Positions 27,250-35,227 of a stretch of DNA of 64,000 nucleotides are shown here, piece after piece (position 1 is the stretch's first letter; each line of letters starts with the position of its first letter). This DNA is from Prochlorococcus sp. AG-402-M23 (GTDB lineage: Bacteria; Cyanobacteriota; Cyanobacteriia; PCC-6307; Cyanobiaceae): positions 186,001 to 250,000 of the forward strand of contig QCIR01000001.1 of the NCBI GenBank assembly GCA_003216575.1, in the 5' to 3' direction. The notes below the pieces were generated by a model. It was not told where the DNA came from. It was given only the letters and a program-made list of their open reading frames with translations, and did no database searches. The position numbers and the translations under genes were made by a program.

Positions 27250-27846
27250 ATGAGCTTTAGAACTTACGCCGACACTCCTTCCTCGGCCGTTCGTATGGCT
27301 ACAGGACAATCAGTGCTTATTGATCCTTCCTCAAGAAGAGGAGACACTTGCCTCGAGGTCTTAGACGGAATAGCTCGTGTTTATTGTCCTTGCGAAGAGA
27401 CTGAGGGGATGACACTAGCATTTTTACAATCAGGCGACCAGTTAAGAACAGATAGGTTATGCAGTGAGGGGGTTTGTGTAGAGGCCTTAACTCCTCTTTG
27501 TTTTAGAAGTGATGCTGAGACAACAGATGAAGCGGGAGGATATGACGCTGTAAATGAATGGACACTTCAACTACTTAGAATCAGACATTTAGGGAACGCG
27601 GAACAAAGACTCCAAGCTTTATTTGCCTTATTAGTTAATCGACTCGGCAGAAGATGTGGTGACTGGTGTCAATTACCTTTCAGGCTCACGCATGAAAGAA
27701 TTGGAGAATTAATTGGATCTACAAGAGTTACATCTACACGTTTAATTTCAAGACTCAGAACAGCAGAATTACTTAAAGCGCCATCAGGTGATCCAACACT
27801 AAGCCTTTCTCCTGAGTTCATAGAGTCATCGCCTCTAACAGCGTAA
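27250..27846 (+). CDS. Crp/Fnr-family transcriptional regulator with NtcA-like recognition helix
   Basis: I place the start at the ATG giving MSFRTYADTPSS; the 26 residues before it in the track ORF start with TTG and are Cys/Leu-rich without conservation signs. The first part is a reduced beta-roll sensor (VLDGIARVYCPCEETEGMTLAFLQSGD). The C-terminal winged helix contains RLTHERIGELIGSTRVTSTRLISRLR, whose GSTRVT-TRL core equals the recognition helix I recall for NtcA. It is therefore likely to bind an NtcA-like site, though its own sensor region is different. It is downstream of pcb, after a terminator. Confidence 0.75.
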   Translation: MSFRTYADTPSSAVRMATGQSVLIDPSSRRGDTCLEVLDGIARVYCPCEETEGMTLAFLQSGDQLRTDRLCSEGVCVEALTPLCFRSDAETTDEAGGYDAVNEWTLQLLRIRHLGNAEQRLQALFALLVNRLGRRCGDWCQLPFRLTHERIGELIGSTRVTSTRLISRLRTAELLKAPSGDPTLSLSPEFIESSPLTA

Positions 27847-27853
27847 TCAAATA

Positions 27854-28135
27854 ATGAATCAATATTTATTTTCCTATTCAGAATCTCTAGTTCTAACACT
27901 TTGCGAAGAGATAGAATATATAAAAAATAGATCAAAAAATATAAATTATTCCTTAAAGACCTGCCAGAACAAGTGTTTATCTGAAAGATTAAGATTAGAG
28001 CTTAAAAAGTTAAATAAAAATAAAATAAAAATACAAAGTATTTCAGAGAATATATTTAAAAGAAATAAAAATGAATTGCCTATTGAGTTTTTACTGGAAA
28101 TAATAAAAAGATCAAATTCTCTTCAACAAATATAA
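27854..28135 (+). CDS. Hypothetical helical protein (93 aa)
   Basis: Predicted to be all-helical and Lys/Asn/Ile-rich (KKLNKNKIKIQSISENIFKRNKNE), with two Cys in KTCQNKCLSER. It begins seven bases after the regulator stop and is probably in the same transcript. No family recognised. Confidence 0.5.
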   Translation: MNQYLFSYSESLVLTLCEEIEYIKNRSKNINYSLKTCQNKCLSERLRLELKKLNKNKIKIQSISENIFKRNKNELPIEFLLEIIKRSNSLQQI

Positions 28136-28155
28136 TAGTTATATAGCATAATCAA

Positions 28156-28707
28156 TTAAATATTATTTAATTCATTGTCAATAATAAATAACGCTGATGG
28201 ATCGTTATTAGCAAATCTGACTTTACCTAAAAGATAAGCCATTTCATCTTCTGATTTAATTTGCTCATCTATAACGGGATCAAGGAATACAGTAGTTCGA
28301 GTGTCATTTGCTCTCTCTGCCATTGAATATAGTTGCTGAACAGATGTTGTAACATCTGCTTCCATCTGAAAAGAAAGAGCGACTAATTCATCAACTGTTT
28401 TCCAATCTTGTATTGGTTTAGTTACTTCTTCAAGTACTACACTTTGACCTCTGGCAATCAAATACTTAGCGAAGTTAAATCCATGTTCAAGTTCTGCTAA
28501 AGACTCTTTTTTGAAAAAGGCAGAAAATCCCCTCAATTCTCTTTCTAATAACCAAAGTGACATTGCTAGATATTGTGCGCTTGAGACACGTTCAAGAGAA
28601 GTGTGTTGATAAAGAGCCTCGAGAATATCAACATCCATAGGCTGAGCAATTGCTCGACCTGATGGACCAAGGTTGAGTCCTATAGAACTTTCAGTAAAAG
28701 ATTGCAT
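28156..28707 (-). CDS. Ferritin
   Basis: Iron-storage protein of 183 residues forming the four-helix bundle. The ferroxidase-centre residues appear in LERVSSAQYLAMSLWL and ESLAELEHGFNFAKYL, and the third helix carries the QMEADVTTSVQQLYSMAE segment. Picocyanobacterial ferritins help buffer iron and are linked to survival of intermittent supply. It is transcribed in the same direction as, and downstream of, the ferric iron ABC ATPase, with a 165-base gap likely to hold its own promoter. Confidence 0.9.
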   Translation of the reverse strand: MQSFTESSIGLNLGPSGRAIAQPMDVDILEALYQHTSLERVSSAQYLAMSLWLLERELRGFSAFFKKESLAELEHGFNFAKYLIARGQSVVLEEVTKPIQDWKTVDELVALSFQMEADVTTSVQQLYSMAERANDTRTTVFLDPVIDEQIKSEDEMAYLLGKVRFANNDPSALFIIDNELNNI

Positions 28708-28872
28708 AACAAAAAAAAGCTAGGTCAATGAACGCAAAAACTAACTTTTTGTATTCTCAAATGATAACTCTTTTTGTATCATTTTGTTGATATTAGTCTC
28801 AAGATTGAAATTTATTCACTTGATAATGAAACTCAATTGCTTAAAAATAGTGTATTTATATATGAAAATTAG

Positions 28873-29934
28873 TTAGAAATTAGATTTATACTTTTCAGGT
28901 AAAACTATAAATTCCCTACCTAAAATATAACTAACTTTGCATTTATCTCCAATACTTAGACTAGGCTCTAATGCCATCTCTGCGCGTAATTTTAGACAAT
29001 TTCTTTTTAAAGTGTACACATAATGACTCATGTAATATTCTTTTGCTATAATAATAAATGAACCATTAGAATCGGGTTCAATATTAATAGAGTTTTTATC
29101 AAACATACATACAGATTTATTTGAGATAGAGATATTAGGAGAGACATTCAAGCCACCAATACATGTAGAATAAGAATGATTAGTATTATTTATAGGTAAC
29201 ATATTTTTTTGTAAAACAAATTGACCTACAAAGTCATTAATCGGATTAGAAACCATATGAAGAGGAGTTGAATATTGTTGAATTACACCACTTCTCATAA
29301 CAGCTACTCGATCACAAATAGCTAATGCTTCATTAGGATCATGAGTTACTAAAAGTGCAGACGCGGAACAGGACCTTAAAACGGAGGATAATTCTGATCT
29401 CAATCTAGCTCTTACTTCAACATCTAATGAGCAAAAAGGTTCATCTAAGAGAACCAAAGATGTACCTGGGGCTAGTGCGCGAGCCAATGCAACTCTTTGA
29501 CCTTGTCCACCAGAAAGTTCATGAGGATATCTACTTTTCAATTCATAAATATCTAATAAGTTCAAAAGCCAGTTAGCTCTGTCTATGGAATGTTTAGCTT
29601 TGGTTATACCAAAGCAAACATTTTTCCAAACATTTAAATGGGGAAAAAGAGCATAGTCTTGAAAAACCATTCCAATTTGTCTTCTTTCAGGTACCAGGAG
29701 ATAGCTGTCATCTGAAATTAATTGTCCATTTTTTTTTATAGAACCACTGTTAGGCTTATCGAAACCTGCAATCAGTCTTAGTAAAGTTGTTTTTCCACAG
29801 CCAGAAGGGCCAAGCAAGCCAACTAATTCTCCGTTTTTCAAAGAAAAATTAATATCTTTTAGAACCCAATCCCTATTATTGTCGGGTTTAAATTTATGCC
29901 ATAGATTATGGATTTCTAGCTCAGTATTCACCAA
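28873..29934 (-). CDS. futC: Ferric iron ABC transporter ATP-binding protein
   Basis: ATPase of 353 residues of the FbpC/FutC/AfuC type: Walker A GPSGCGKTT, Q-loop VFQDYALFPHLNVWKNV, signature LSGGQGQRVALARA, Walker B LVLLDEP, switch LVTHD. The QDYALFPHL sequence and a C-terminal TOBE-like domain of about 100 residues ending VSYILGREFIVLPE are characteristic. The substrate-binding and permease genes (futA, futB) are not adjacent. Pairing with ferritin supports an iron role; spermidine-type ATPases are the alternative. Confidence 0.75.
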   Translation of the reverse strand: MVNTELEIHNLWHKFKPDNNRDWVLKDINFSLKNGELVGLLGPSGCGKTTLLRLIAGFDKPNSGSIKKNGQLISDDSYLLVPERRQIGMVFQDYALFPHLNVWKNVCFGITKAKHSIDRANWLLNLLDIYELKSRYPHELSGGQGQRVALARALAPGTSLVLLDEPFCSLDVEVRARLRSELSSVLRSCSASALLVTHDPNEALAICDRVAVMRSGVIQQYSTPLHMVSNPINDFVGQFVLQKNMLPINNTNHSYSTCIGGLNVSPNISISNKSVCMFDKNSINIEPDSNGSFIIIAKEYYMSHYVYTLKRNCLKLRAEMALEPSLSIGDKCKVSYILGREFIVLPEKYKSNF

Positions 29935-30119
29935 AACTATTTTTATATATTCTATTCTCTAAAAATCTTATAAAGTTAAACATAAACACGAAAGGTCAAA
30001 GTGAGTCCAAAAGTCACCACAAGAAGTATAAAATGATACAGTAAAGGTCCTGTGGCCTCAGCTGACAAGTCATCAGTTACTAATGTAAGAAAATTAAACT
30101 CAAATATATTAATGCTTCA

Positions 30120-30774
30120 ATGAAAAAAGAAGAAAGAGTTCAAATAATAATAAAGAGACTTGAAGAAATATATCCTGAGACTCCGATACCTTTAAACCAT
30201 CAAAATAGTTTCACTTTGCTTGTTGCTGTGGTTTTGAGCGCACAGTCAACAGACAAAAAAGTCAATGAATTAACTAATGAACTTTTTAGGATTGCACCAT
30301 CTCCAAAGGCAATGTACGAGCTAGGTGAACAAAATATATATAATTATATCAAGCAACTTGGACTTGCAAAAACAAAAGCAAAAAAATACTTATAATCTAT
30401 CAAAAATTATTTATAAAAAATTCAATAATATAATCCCAAATACATTCGAAAAACTTGAATCATTACCTGGGGTTGGACATAAAACAGCAAGTGTTATCAT
30501 GTCTCAAATTTTTGGTGTGCCAGCATTTCCAGTAGATACACATATACACAGATTATCTCAAAGATGGGGTTTAACATCTGGTAAGAGTGTAATACAAACA
30601 GAAAAAGATCTCAAAAAATTATTTCCCAAACATTTATGGAATAAATTACACTTGCAAATTATATTTTATGGAAGAGAGTATTGCTCAGCAAGAGGATGTG
30701 ACGGAACAATCTGTAAATTATGTAATGAGCTTTACCCATCAAGAAAAAAAGCAGTAATTTGTTTAAAGGCTTAA
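30120..30774 (+). pseudogene. nth: Endonuclease III (nth) split by a frameshift in an A7 tract
   Basis: The track shows two overlapping ORFs (30120-30395 and 30325-30774) that together make one Nth protein. The first ends ...QLGLAKTKAKKYL; removing one A from the run of seven A at about 30380 reads through to NTYNLSKIIYKKF and the rest. Downstream are the HhH motif LPGVGHKTA with the catalytic Lys and the catalytic Asp in FPVDTHIHR. The C-terminal Cys spacing is C-X4-C-X4-C-X2-C, unlike the C-X6-C-X2-C-X5-C of E. coli, so the 4Fe-4S cluster may be altered. It may be a sequencing error, a true null or a gene rescued by slippage. Confidence 0.85.
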
Positions 30775-30853
30775 TAATAATCAATTATTTTTTATAATTT
30801 CAACAAAAAGAAGTATTTTTTGCTAGAAAACATATCCAAATATTATTACTCTA

Positions 30854-31522
30854 ATGAAAGTAGCAATAACAGGCGCCTCTGGGAAAACAGGTTATCGGAT
30901 AGCAGAAGAAGCAATCGCAGCGGGATATCAAGTGAGATTAATAGTTAGATCACAATCAGATATCCCTGATTCAGTAAAAGGGTGTGAAAGATACGTATTG
31001 TCAGATACCAATGGAATCACACTTGACTACGCATTAAAAGGTTGTGACAGCCTAGTAATAGCTACAGGCGCCAGGCCATCAATTGATTTAACAGGACCAG
31101 CGAAAGTAGATTATTTAAATATTCAAAAACAAGTTGAAAGTTGTCATCGACAAGAACTTAAGCGGATTGTATTAGTTAGCTCCCTCTGTGCTGGCAAATT
31201 GATACACCCTCTGAATTTATTTGGTCTCATACTTATTTGGAAAAGGTTAGGCGAGAGATCACTACAAAAAAGTTCTCTAGATTGGACTATCATTCGTCCG
31301 GGAGGATTAAATGAACAGGAAACCAACCTAAAGAACCAGAATATTTTATTTTCTGGAGAAAAGACTCAAGAAGAAGGATCAATACCAAGAAGGCTTGTAG
31401 CAAAATGCTGTATTGAGGCTTTAAAAACAAAAGATTCACTCAGAAAAATTATCGAAATTACTAGTAGCGAAGAAAACCCCAAAACAAATATGAGTAAGTC
31501 AATAAAAAAGTTTAATATTTAA
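30854..31522 (+). CDS. NAD(P)-binding atypical SDR protein (NmrA/Tic62-like)
   Basis: Rossmann protein of 222 residues opening VAITGASGKTGYRIAEEAI. It contains LVSSLCAGKL instead of a catalytic SYK set and DWTIIRPGGLNE, both usual for atypical SDRs related to Tic62, Ycf39 and plant HCF173. These act as NADP-linked chaperones or assembly factors for photosynthetic complexes; enzymatic activity is uncertain. Stands 80 bases after the nth remnant and 22 bases before the small ORF at 31544. Confidence 0.78.
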   Translation: MKVAITGASGKTGYRIAEEAIAAGYQVRLIVRSQSDIPDSVKGCERYVLSDTNGITLDYALKGCDSLVIATGARPSIDLTGPAKVDYLNIQKQVESCHRQELKRIVLVSSLCAGKLIHPLNLFGLILIWKRLGERSLQKSSLDWTIIRPGGLNEQETNLKNQNILFSGEKTQEEGSIPRRLVAKCCIEALKTKDSLRKIIEITSSEENPKTNMSKSIKKFNI

Positions 31523-31543
31523 CTATCGAAACCTAAATTCATC

Positions 31544-31747
31544 ATGAACACCAACGCTAAAATTGATGCGTTGCAGCTTATGCTTACTGATCTAAGAACA
31601 AGAAACGAATCAATAAGACATAAAGCTGCATTCAGGGGGTGCCAACCAGAATTTCAATCATTAGTTACGACACTGATTGAGCAGTTGGAGTCTCAATTAA
31701 ACGAAGAGAAACAAACACATAGAGAAAAGTTAAATTCCAATAGATAA
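31544..31747 (+). CDS. Small coiled-coil hypothetical protein (67 aa)
   Basis: Helical throughout, with heptad-like Leu spacing (ALQLMLTDLRTR, FQSLVTTLIEQLESQLNEE) and a charged C-terminus. I do not recognise a family. Likely co-transcribed with the SDR gene. Confidence 0.6.
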   Translation: MNTNAKIDALQLMLTDLRTRNESIRHKAAFRGCQPEFQSLVTTLIEQLESQLNEEKQTHREKLNSNR

Positions 31748-31756
31748 AGAAAAATC

Positions 31757-32644
31757 TTAGCCTAATTCCAAACAGGCCAAACCATATACATCATTCATAG
31801 ACACAGGTGGTTGATACCCCCTATACATCCTGAAGGTTTCAGATTCTGACTTAAACCCTAGTTCTTTAAATAACTTAGAGGCGGACTTATTCAAGCCAGG
31901 AGAATCGATAATTATCAACCCAGGATGACTATCAATTAATTTCTTCAATAAAATTTTAAAAAGATTTGGAGTATCAGCCATTAACGGGCCAATCCTCCAT
32001 CCATCTCCGCTCTTTAAAAGACATGGCCTTATTCGACCAAAGCCGTGGCATCGTCCCTCTTTATCTATAACTGCTATTACCTTTCCAGCTGGATGATTTA
32101 GCCAATTCGAGAGAAAATGAGGTCTAGGTGTATTTTCTCTTTTTTCATCAAATTCTTCTACGGCATTTGATGGTATTGAAGACCCTTCAACAAAGCTGAA
32201 ATCAGATAAATCATTACTACTATAATTATCCTCAAGCAATTTCCCATTGCCTAACCACTGCCATCTCGTTGTCTTTGAAGAAATATTAAAACCCCACTTT
32301 GAATAATCAGAAAGTCTTTCAGGAGCAGCCTCTAATCCAACACAAGGTAAATCACTTAAATGAGCTAAAGCTTTTTTCCAAAGCTGTAATCCAAAACCTC
32401 TTCCCCTGAACTTTTCAATTACTATGAACAATCCAAGAAATCCGTAATTTTCATTATATCGAACACCTGCAATGCATCCGATAGGACTATTATTTAACCA
32501 ACCCACCCAAAGCCCCTGTTTATCTGTATTTTGATAAATTCGTAAATCACCTACACCTGGAGCAAACCCCTCTTTCCTAGATATTTCAGTAACGAAATCA
32601 ATATCATCATCGCCCAGAGGTTTTATCGATAAAAAATTATCCAT
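31757..32644 (-). CDS. GNAT-family N-acetyltransferase, two-domain
   Basis: The N-terminal half is a full GNAT domain: PIGCIAGVRY, then the acetyl-CoA loop EKFRGRGFGLQLW (R-X-X-G-X-G/A) near residue 80. The C-terminal half (from about residue 180) has KVIAVIDKEGRCHGFGRIRP and IIDSPGLNKSASKLFKELGF, a second GNAT-like unit as in the YitH type. Substrate unknown. Ten bases separate its stop from that of the convergent small ORF. Confidence 0.8.
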   Translation of the reverse strand: MDNFLSIKPLGDDDIDFVTEISRKEGFAPGVGDLRIYQNTDKQGLWVGWLNNSPIGCIAGVRYNENYGFLGLFIVIEKFRGRGFGLQLWKKALAHLSDLPCVGLEAAPERLSDYSKWGFNISSKTTRWQWLGNGKLLEDNYSSNDLSDFSFVEGSSIPSNAVEEFDEKRENTPRPHFLSNWLNHPAGKVIAVIDKEGRCHGFGRIRPCLLKSGDGWRIGPLMADTPNLFKILLKKLIDSHPGLIIIDSPGLNKSASKLFKELGFKSESETFRMYRGYQPPVSMNDVYGLACLELG

Positions 32645-32856
32645 AATTTACAATTCTTTTATTAACAATAAATCTAATAAAATTAAAAACCATATCTATA
32701 AATATGAGCATAAAAAAACATTGAATATGATTATCAATAAAATTACAAAATTTAAAATAATCTAATAAGAATTACAATAAAAATAAGATGCTTAATAATT
32801 AAATATAAGTTTAAGAATATTATAAAATTTAGAAAAAATGGCTTAAAGATAAAAAA
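32645..32856. other. Extremely A-rich gap
   Basis: About 210 bases with almost no G or C (runs such as ATAAAATTACAAAATTT). No ORF, hairpin or RNA gene is supportable. It separates the GNAT gene from the DUF296-glutaredoxin gene, both on the minus strand. Confidence 0.6.
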
Positions 32857-33468
32857 CTAAGAAATAAGTTTTCTTAAAGTACCATTATTATGTAGTTCAG
32901 CTAGCTCTGAATAACCACCAATAAATTCATTTTTTATAAATATCTGTGGAAAAGTATTAAAAGAAGTTCTATTACTAATTTTTTCAAAATCATTATCACT
33001 AGAAATTAAATGATAATTATATTTTACATGATATGAATTAAGAAGTTTAAGAGCTCTTTTCGACCAAGGGCAATCAGGTAAAACATAAATATCTACAATT
33101 GCAAAGCAATTATTTATATTTGGAATCGTCTGCTGCTTAATATTAGGAATCACACCAAGTAATATGTCTAATGATTTTAGAACAGTTGTGCCGAAGAGAA
33201 GGTGACCTCCAAATACATTACAATTCTCATCAGATACACTAATATGAAGGTGAGAACTTTTTGATGTTAAATAACCAGTTAAAGTAATTATCTCTAATTT
33301 CTTATCAAGATTTATAGGCTTTTCATTTATAGGACATCTAAATGAAACCTTTGAAAGATCACCAACAGCACTTAATAAAAATGATGTTGAATTCGTATTT
33401 ATCTGCAACTCTTGTAATGAATTTAATACATCAGCTCCAGAAGATAATTTAAAAAATGAACTTTCCAT
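32857..33468 (-). CDS. DUF296 (PPC)-glutaredoxin fusion protein
   Basis: Two domains in one 203-residue chain. Residues about 5-115 form a PPC/DUF296 unit: ITLTGYLTSKSSHLHISVSD and GGHLLFGTTV carry the HLH and GGH metal-binding motif. Residues about 122-203 are a glutaredoxin with active site CPWS (single-Cys CXXS type), cis-Pro in NTFPQIFI and the GG kink in FIGGYSEL. Glutathione-linked redox or Fe-S delivery could thus control a trimeric PPC domain. The start MESSFFKLSSGADV fits a PPC N-terminus. No signal peptide. Confidence 0.85.
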   Translation of the reverse strand: MESSFFKLSSGADVLNSLQELQINTNSTSFLLSAVGDLSKVSFRCPINEKPINLDKKLEIITLTGYLTSKSSHLHISVSDENCNVFGGHLLFGTTVLKSLDILLGVIPNIKQQTIPNINNCFAIVDIYVLPDCPWSKRALKLLNSYHVKYNYHLISSDNDFEKISNRTSFNTFPQIFIKNEFIGGYSELAELHNNGTLRKLIS

Positions 33469-33496
33469 TCTATAAAATTGTATTAGGATTTAAAAC

Positions 33497-33589
33497 TTAT
33501 TCTTGATCTAATTTCTTTATGATTAAAGCCATTGCTGCTAAAGATAAGAAAAAGATAAGAATAAGAAAGATTGTCATGGTTTGACTCAT
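33497..33589 (-). CDS. Very small membrane protein (30 aa), absent from ORF track
   Basis: ATG frame of 30 residues: short polar start MSQTM, one hydrophobic span (TIFLILIFFLSLAAMALII) and charged end KKLDQE. It resembles the small one-span subunits of photosynthetic complexes in size, but I cannot match it. Its 3' codons share an exact 16-base repeat with the sequence at 33620. Confidence 0.45.
   Translation of the reverse strand: MSQTMTIFLILIFFLSLAAMALIIKKLDQE
33511..33526. repeat. 16-bp direct repeat, copy 1
   Basis: ATTTCTTTATGATTAA, repeated exactly at 33620-33635 in the pgsA leader. This copy encodes part of the end of the 30-aa ORF on the other strand. Probably a small local duplication. 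Confidence 0.5.
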
Positions 33590-33600
33590 TTAGTACTTAG

Positions 33601-33611
33601 TATAATATAAT
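33601..33611 (+). promoter_or_regulatory. Possible pgsA promoter -10 region
   Basis: Two overlapping TATAAT hexamers follow TTGACT at 33581 with 14 or 19 bases between. The spacing is not ideal, but the pair of near-consensus boxes 65-75 bases before the ATG of pgsA is suggestive. The -35 element would overlap the start of the divergent 30-aa ORF. Confidence 0.35.
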
Positions 33612-33619
33612 ATGTTCAG

Positions 33620-33635
33620 ATTTCTTTATGATTAA
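33620..33635. repeat. 16-bp direct repeat, copy 2
   Basis: Second exact copy of ATTTCTTTATGATTAA. It lies between the putative promoter and pgsA, inside a longer potential fold pairing TTCAGATTT with AAATCTGAA just before the start codon. Confidence 0.5.
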
Positions 33636-33675
33636 GAATTTTTAACCATATTATTCATATTAAATCTGAAATAAA

Positions 33676-34245
33676 ATGAAAAAGCTAATTATTTTAAGAA
33701 GATTAATTACTTGGTCAAATATTATAAATGGATTAACAATTTCAAGAATAGTACTTGGACTTCCAGTTATTTTTGCACTTGAAAATGGTAATAACGATAT
33801 TTTTATTTTGTTATTAATAATAGGTGGACTTACTGATTTCCTTGACGGCTACTTAGCAAGAAAATATAATCACGAATCAGTTCTTGGGGCAAAATTAGAT
33901 CCTTTAGCAGATAAAATACTTTTAATTGGTCCTATGATTTGGTTGGTACATGAAACTTTAGTGCCCCTATGGGCCGTATGGTTAATAATATCTAGAGAGC
34001 TTTTAATAACTAGTTGGCGATCTAGCAAGAATACAGGTGGGCCAGCTTCAATTCAGGGAAAATTTAAAACAACATTACAATTTACAAGTATAACTCTATT
34101 ATTATGGCCTAAAAATTGGGGTGGCATTTATACAATTTATCTAATCAATAAAGTAGGATATATATCATTCTGGATATGCTTATTACTGACTTTTAGTTCA
34201 GCGATACAATATATATTCAATCAAAAAGAGACTCGTCTGAATTAA
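33676..34245 (+). CDS. pgsA: CDP-diacylglycerol-glycerol-3-phosphate 3-phosphatidyltransferase
   Basis: Makes phosphatidylglycerol phosphate, the precursor of PG, which is required in photosystems. The CDP-alcohol phosphotransferase motif DGYLAR...GAKLDPLADK (D-G-X2-A-R-X8-G-X3-D-X3-D) is intact near residue 58, with about five membrane spans. 189 residues is normal. Its 3' end overlaps the opposite-strand gene at 34217 by 29 bases. Confidence 0.92.
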   Translation: MKKLIILRRLITWSNIINGLTISRIVLGLPVIFALENGNNDIFILLLIIGGLTDFLDGYLARKYNHESVLGAKLDPLADKILLIGPMIWLVHETLVPLWAVWLIISRELLITSWRSSKNTGGPASIQGKFKTTLQFTSITLLLWPKNWGGIYTIYLINKVGYISFWICLLLTFSSAIQYIFNQKETRLN

Positions 34246-35134
34246 AATCAACTTCGTCATGATTATCTAATAGGTAGTCATTTTTATAGCTGTCAATTAG
34301 ACCATTTAACAAATCATATTTTGGCTCCCAAGCTAAATCTGTTTTTATTTTAGAAATATCAGTAAAAAAATTATTTAACCTCAAAGGAAAAACCTTTCTG
34401 GCTTTAGGGTCAAGTTTTGAGGGGTCAAATGAACGTAAATTAAAATCAGATACCTTTTTACCTGTAGCTAAAATTGCGGTTTCAATTAACCCTTTAAAAG
34501 TTACGGCCTTATTTCCCGAACAATTATAGATTTGATTTGTAGCTTTATCTGTTTCAAGAGATTTTGAGATCGCCTCCGCCAAATCAGAAACGTGACCTAA
34601 TTGCGTAATAGCTTGACCATCAAGAGGTATAGGAATAGATCGGCCATGAGTAATCCGATCAAAAAACCATTTTTCTATAGGATTATAGTTTCCTGGTCCA
34701 TAAATATATGTAGGACGAAAACTAGTAAAAGGAATACCTTTAGCTTTCAACCAAGATTCTGTTTTTGCTTTACCTATATGACGGCTTTGAACATCTATTG
34801 GAGATTCTTCTCCAACTGGGAATAATTGTGTGTTGTCATATACGCCTGCAGAGCTTATATAAATAAATCTAAAACCTGGGAGGCCAGAAAATTCAAGAAG
34901 TCTCTGAGTATCTTCCAATTTCCTTCCAGAACTATCAACGATAAGATCAAAGGAAAAATCTGATAATTTCTTTAGGTCCTCATCATTAGACCGGTCCCCC
35001 TTTAAGTGAGTTACGTTTTTTGGTACAGGTAATTTTCCGCGTGTAAAAACAAATATTTCATGATCTTTTGAAAGCAATCTAGATACAATAGCTTTTCCTA
35101 CAAACCTTGTTCCACCAAAAAAAAGAACTTTCAA
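34217..35134 (-). CDS. NAD-dependent epimerase family protein, CSP41-like
   Basis: Extended SDR-like protein of 305 residues opening VLFFGGTRFVGKAIVSRLL, the variant Rossmann motif typical of the CSP41/RNA-binding group of cyanobacteria and plastids. FIYISSAGVYDNT follows without a clear YXXXK pair; FTSFRPTYIYGPGNYNPIE and GHVSDLAEAI are also conserved in that group. Plastid CSP41 binds and cleaves RNA, so a role in RNA handling is possible; a sugar epimerase is the alternative. Confidence 0.78.
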   Translation of the reverse strand: MKVLFFGGTRFVGKAIVSRLLSKDHEIFVFTRGKLPVPKNVTHLKGDRSNDEDLKKLSDFSFDLIVDSSGRKLEDTQRLLEFSGLPGFRFIYISSAGVYDNTQLFPVGEESPIDVQSRHIGKAKTESWLKAKGIPFTSFRPTYIYGPGNYNPIEKWFFDRITHGRSIPIPLDGQAITQLGHVSDLAEAISKSLETDKATNQIYNCSGNKAVTFKGLIETAILATGKKVSDFNLRSFDPSKLDPKARKVFPLRLNNFFTDISKIKTDLAWEPKYDLLNGLIDSYKNDYLLDNHDEVDFNSDESLFD

Positions 35135-35227
35135 GATCCTTTATTAAAAAAGATATATTAAAGCCTACAGATAGTCTCACACTGCATCACAAATGATGTT
35201 AGATGAATAGTAATAATTATTTTCTTG

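Noticed and set aside
28708-28872. Fur box between the iron ABC ATPase and ferritin
   Set aside because: Only scattered GATAAT-like fragments, no convincing 19-bp inverted repeat.
30000-30119. Possible tRNA or small RNA in the gap before nth (GGTCCTGTGGCCTCAGCTGAC)
   Set aside because: No cloverleaf can be closed and I cannot match a known small RNA.
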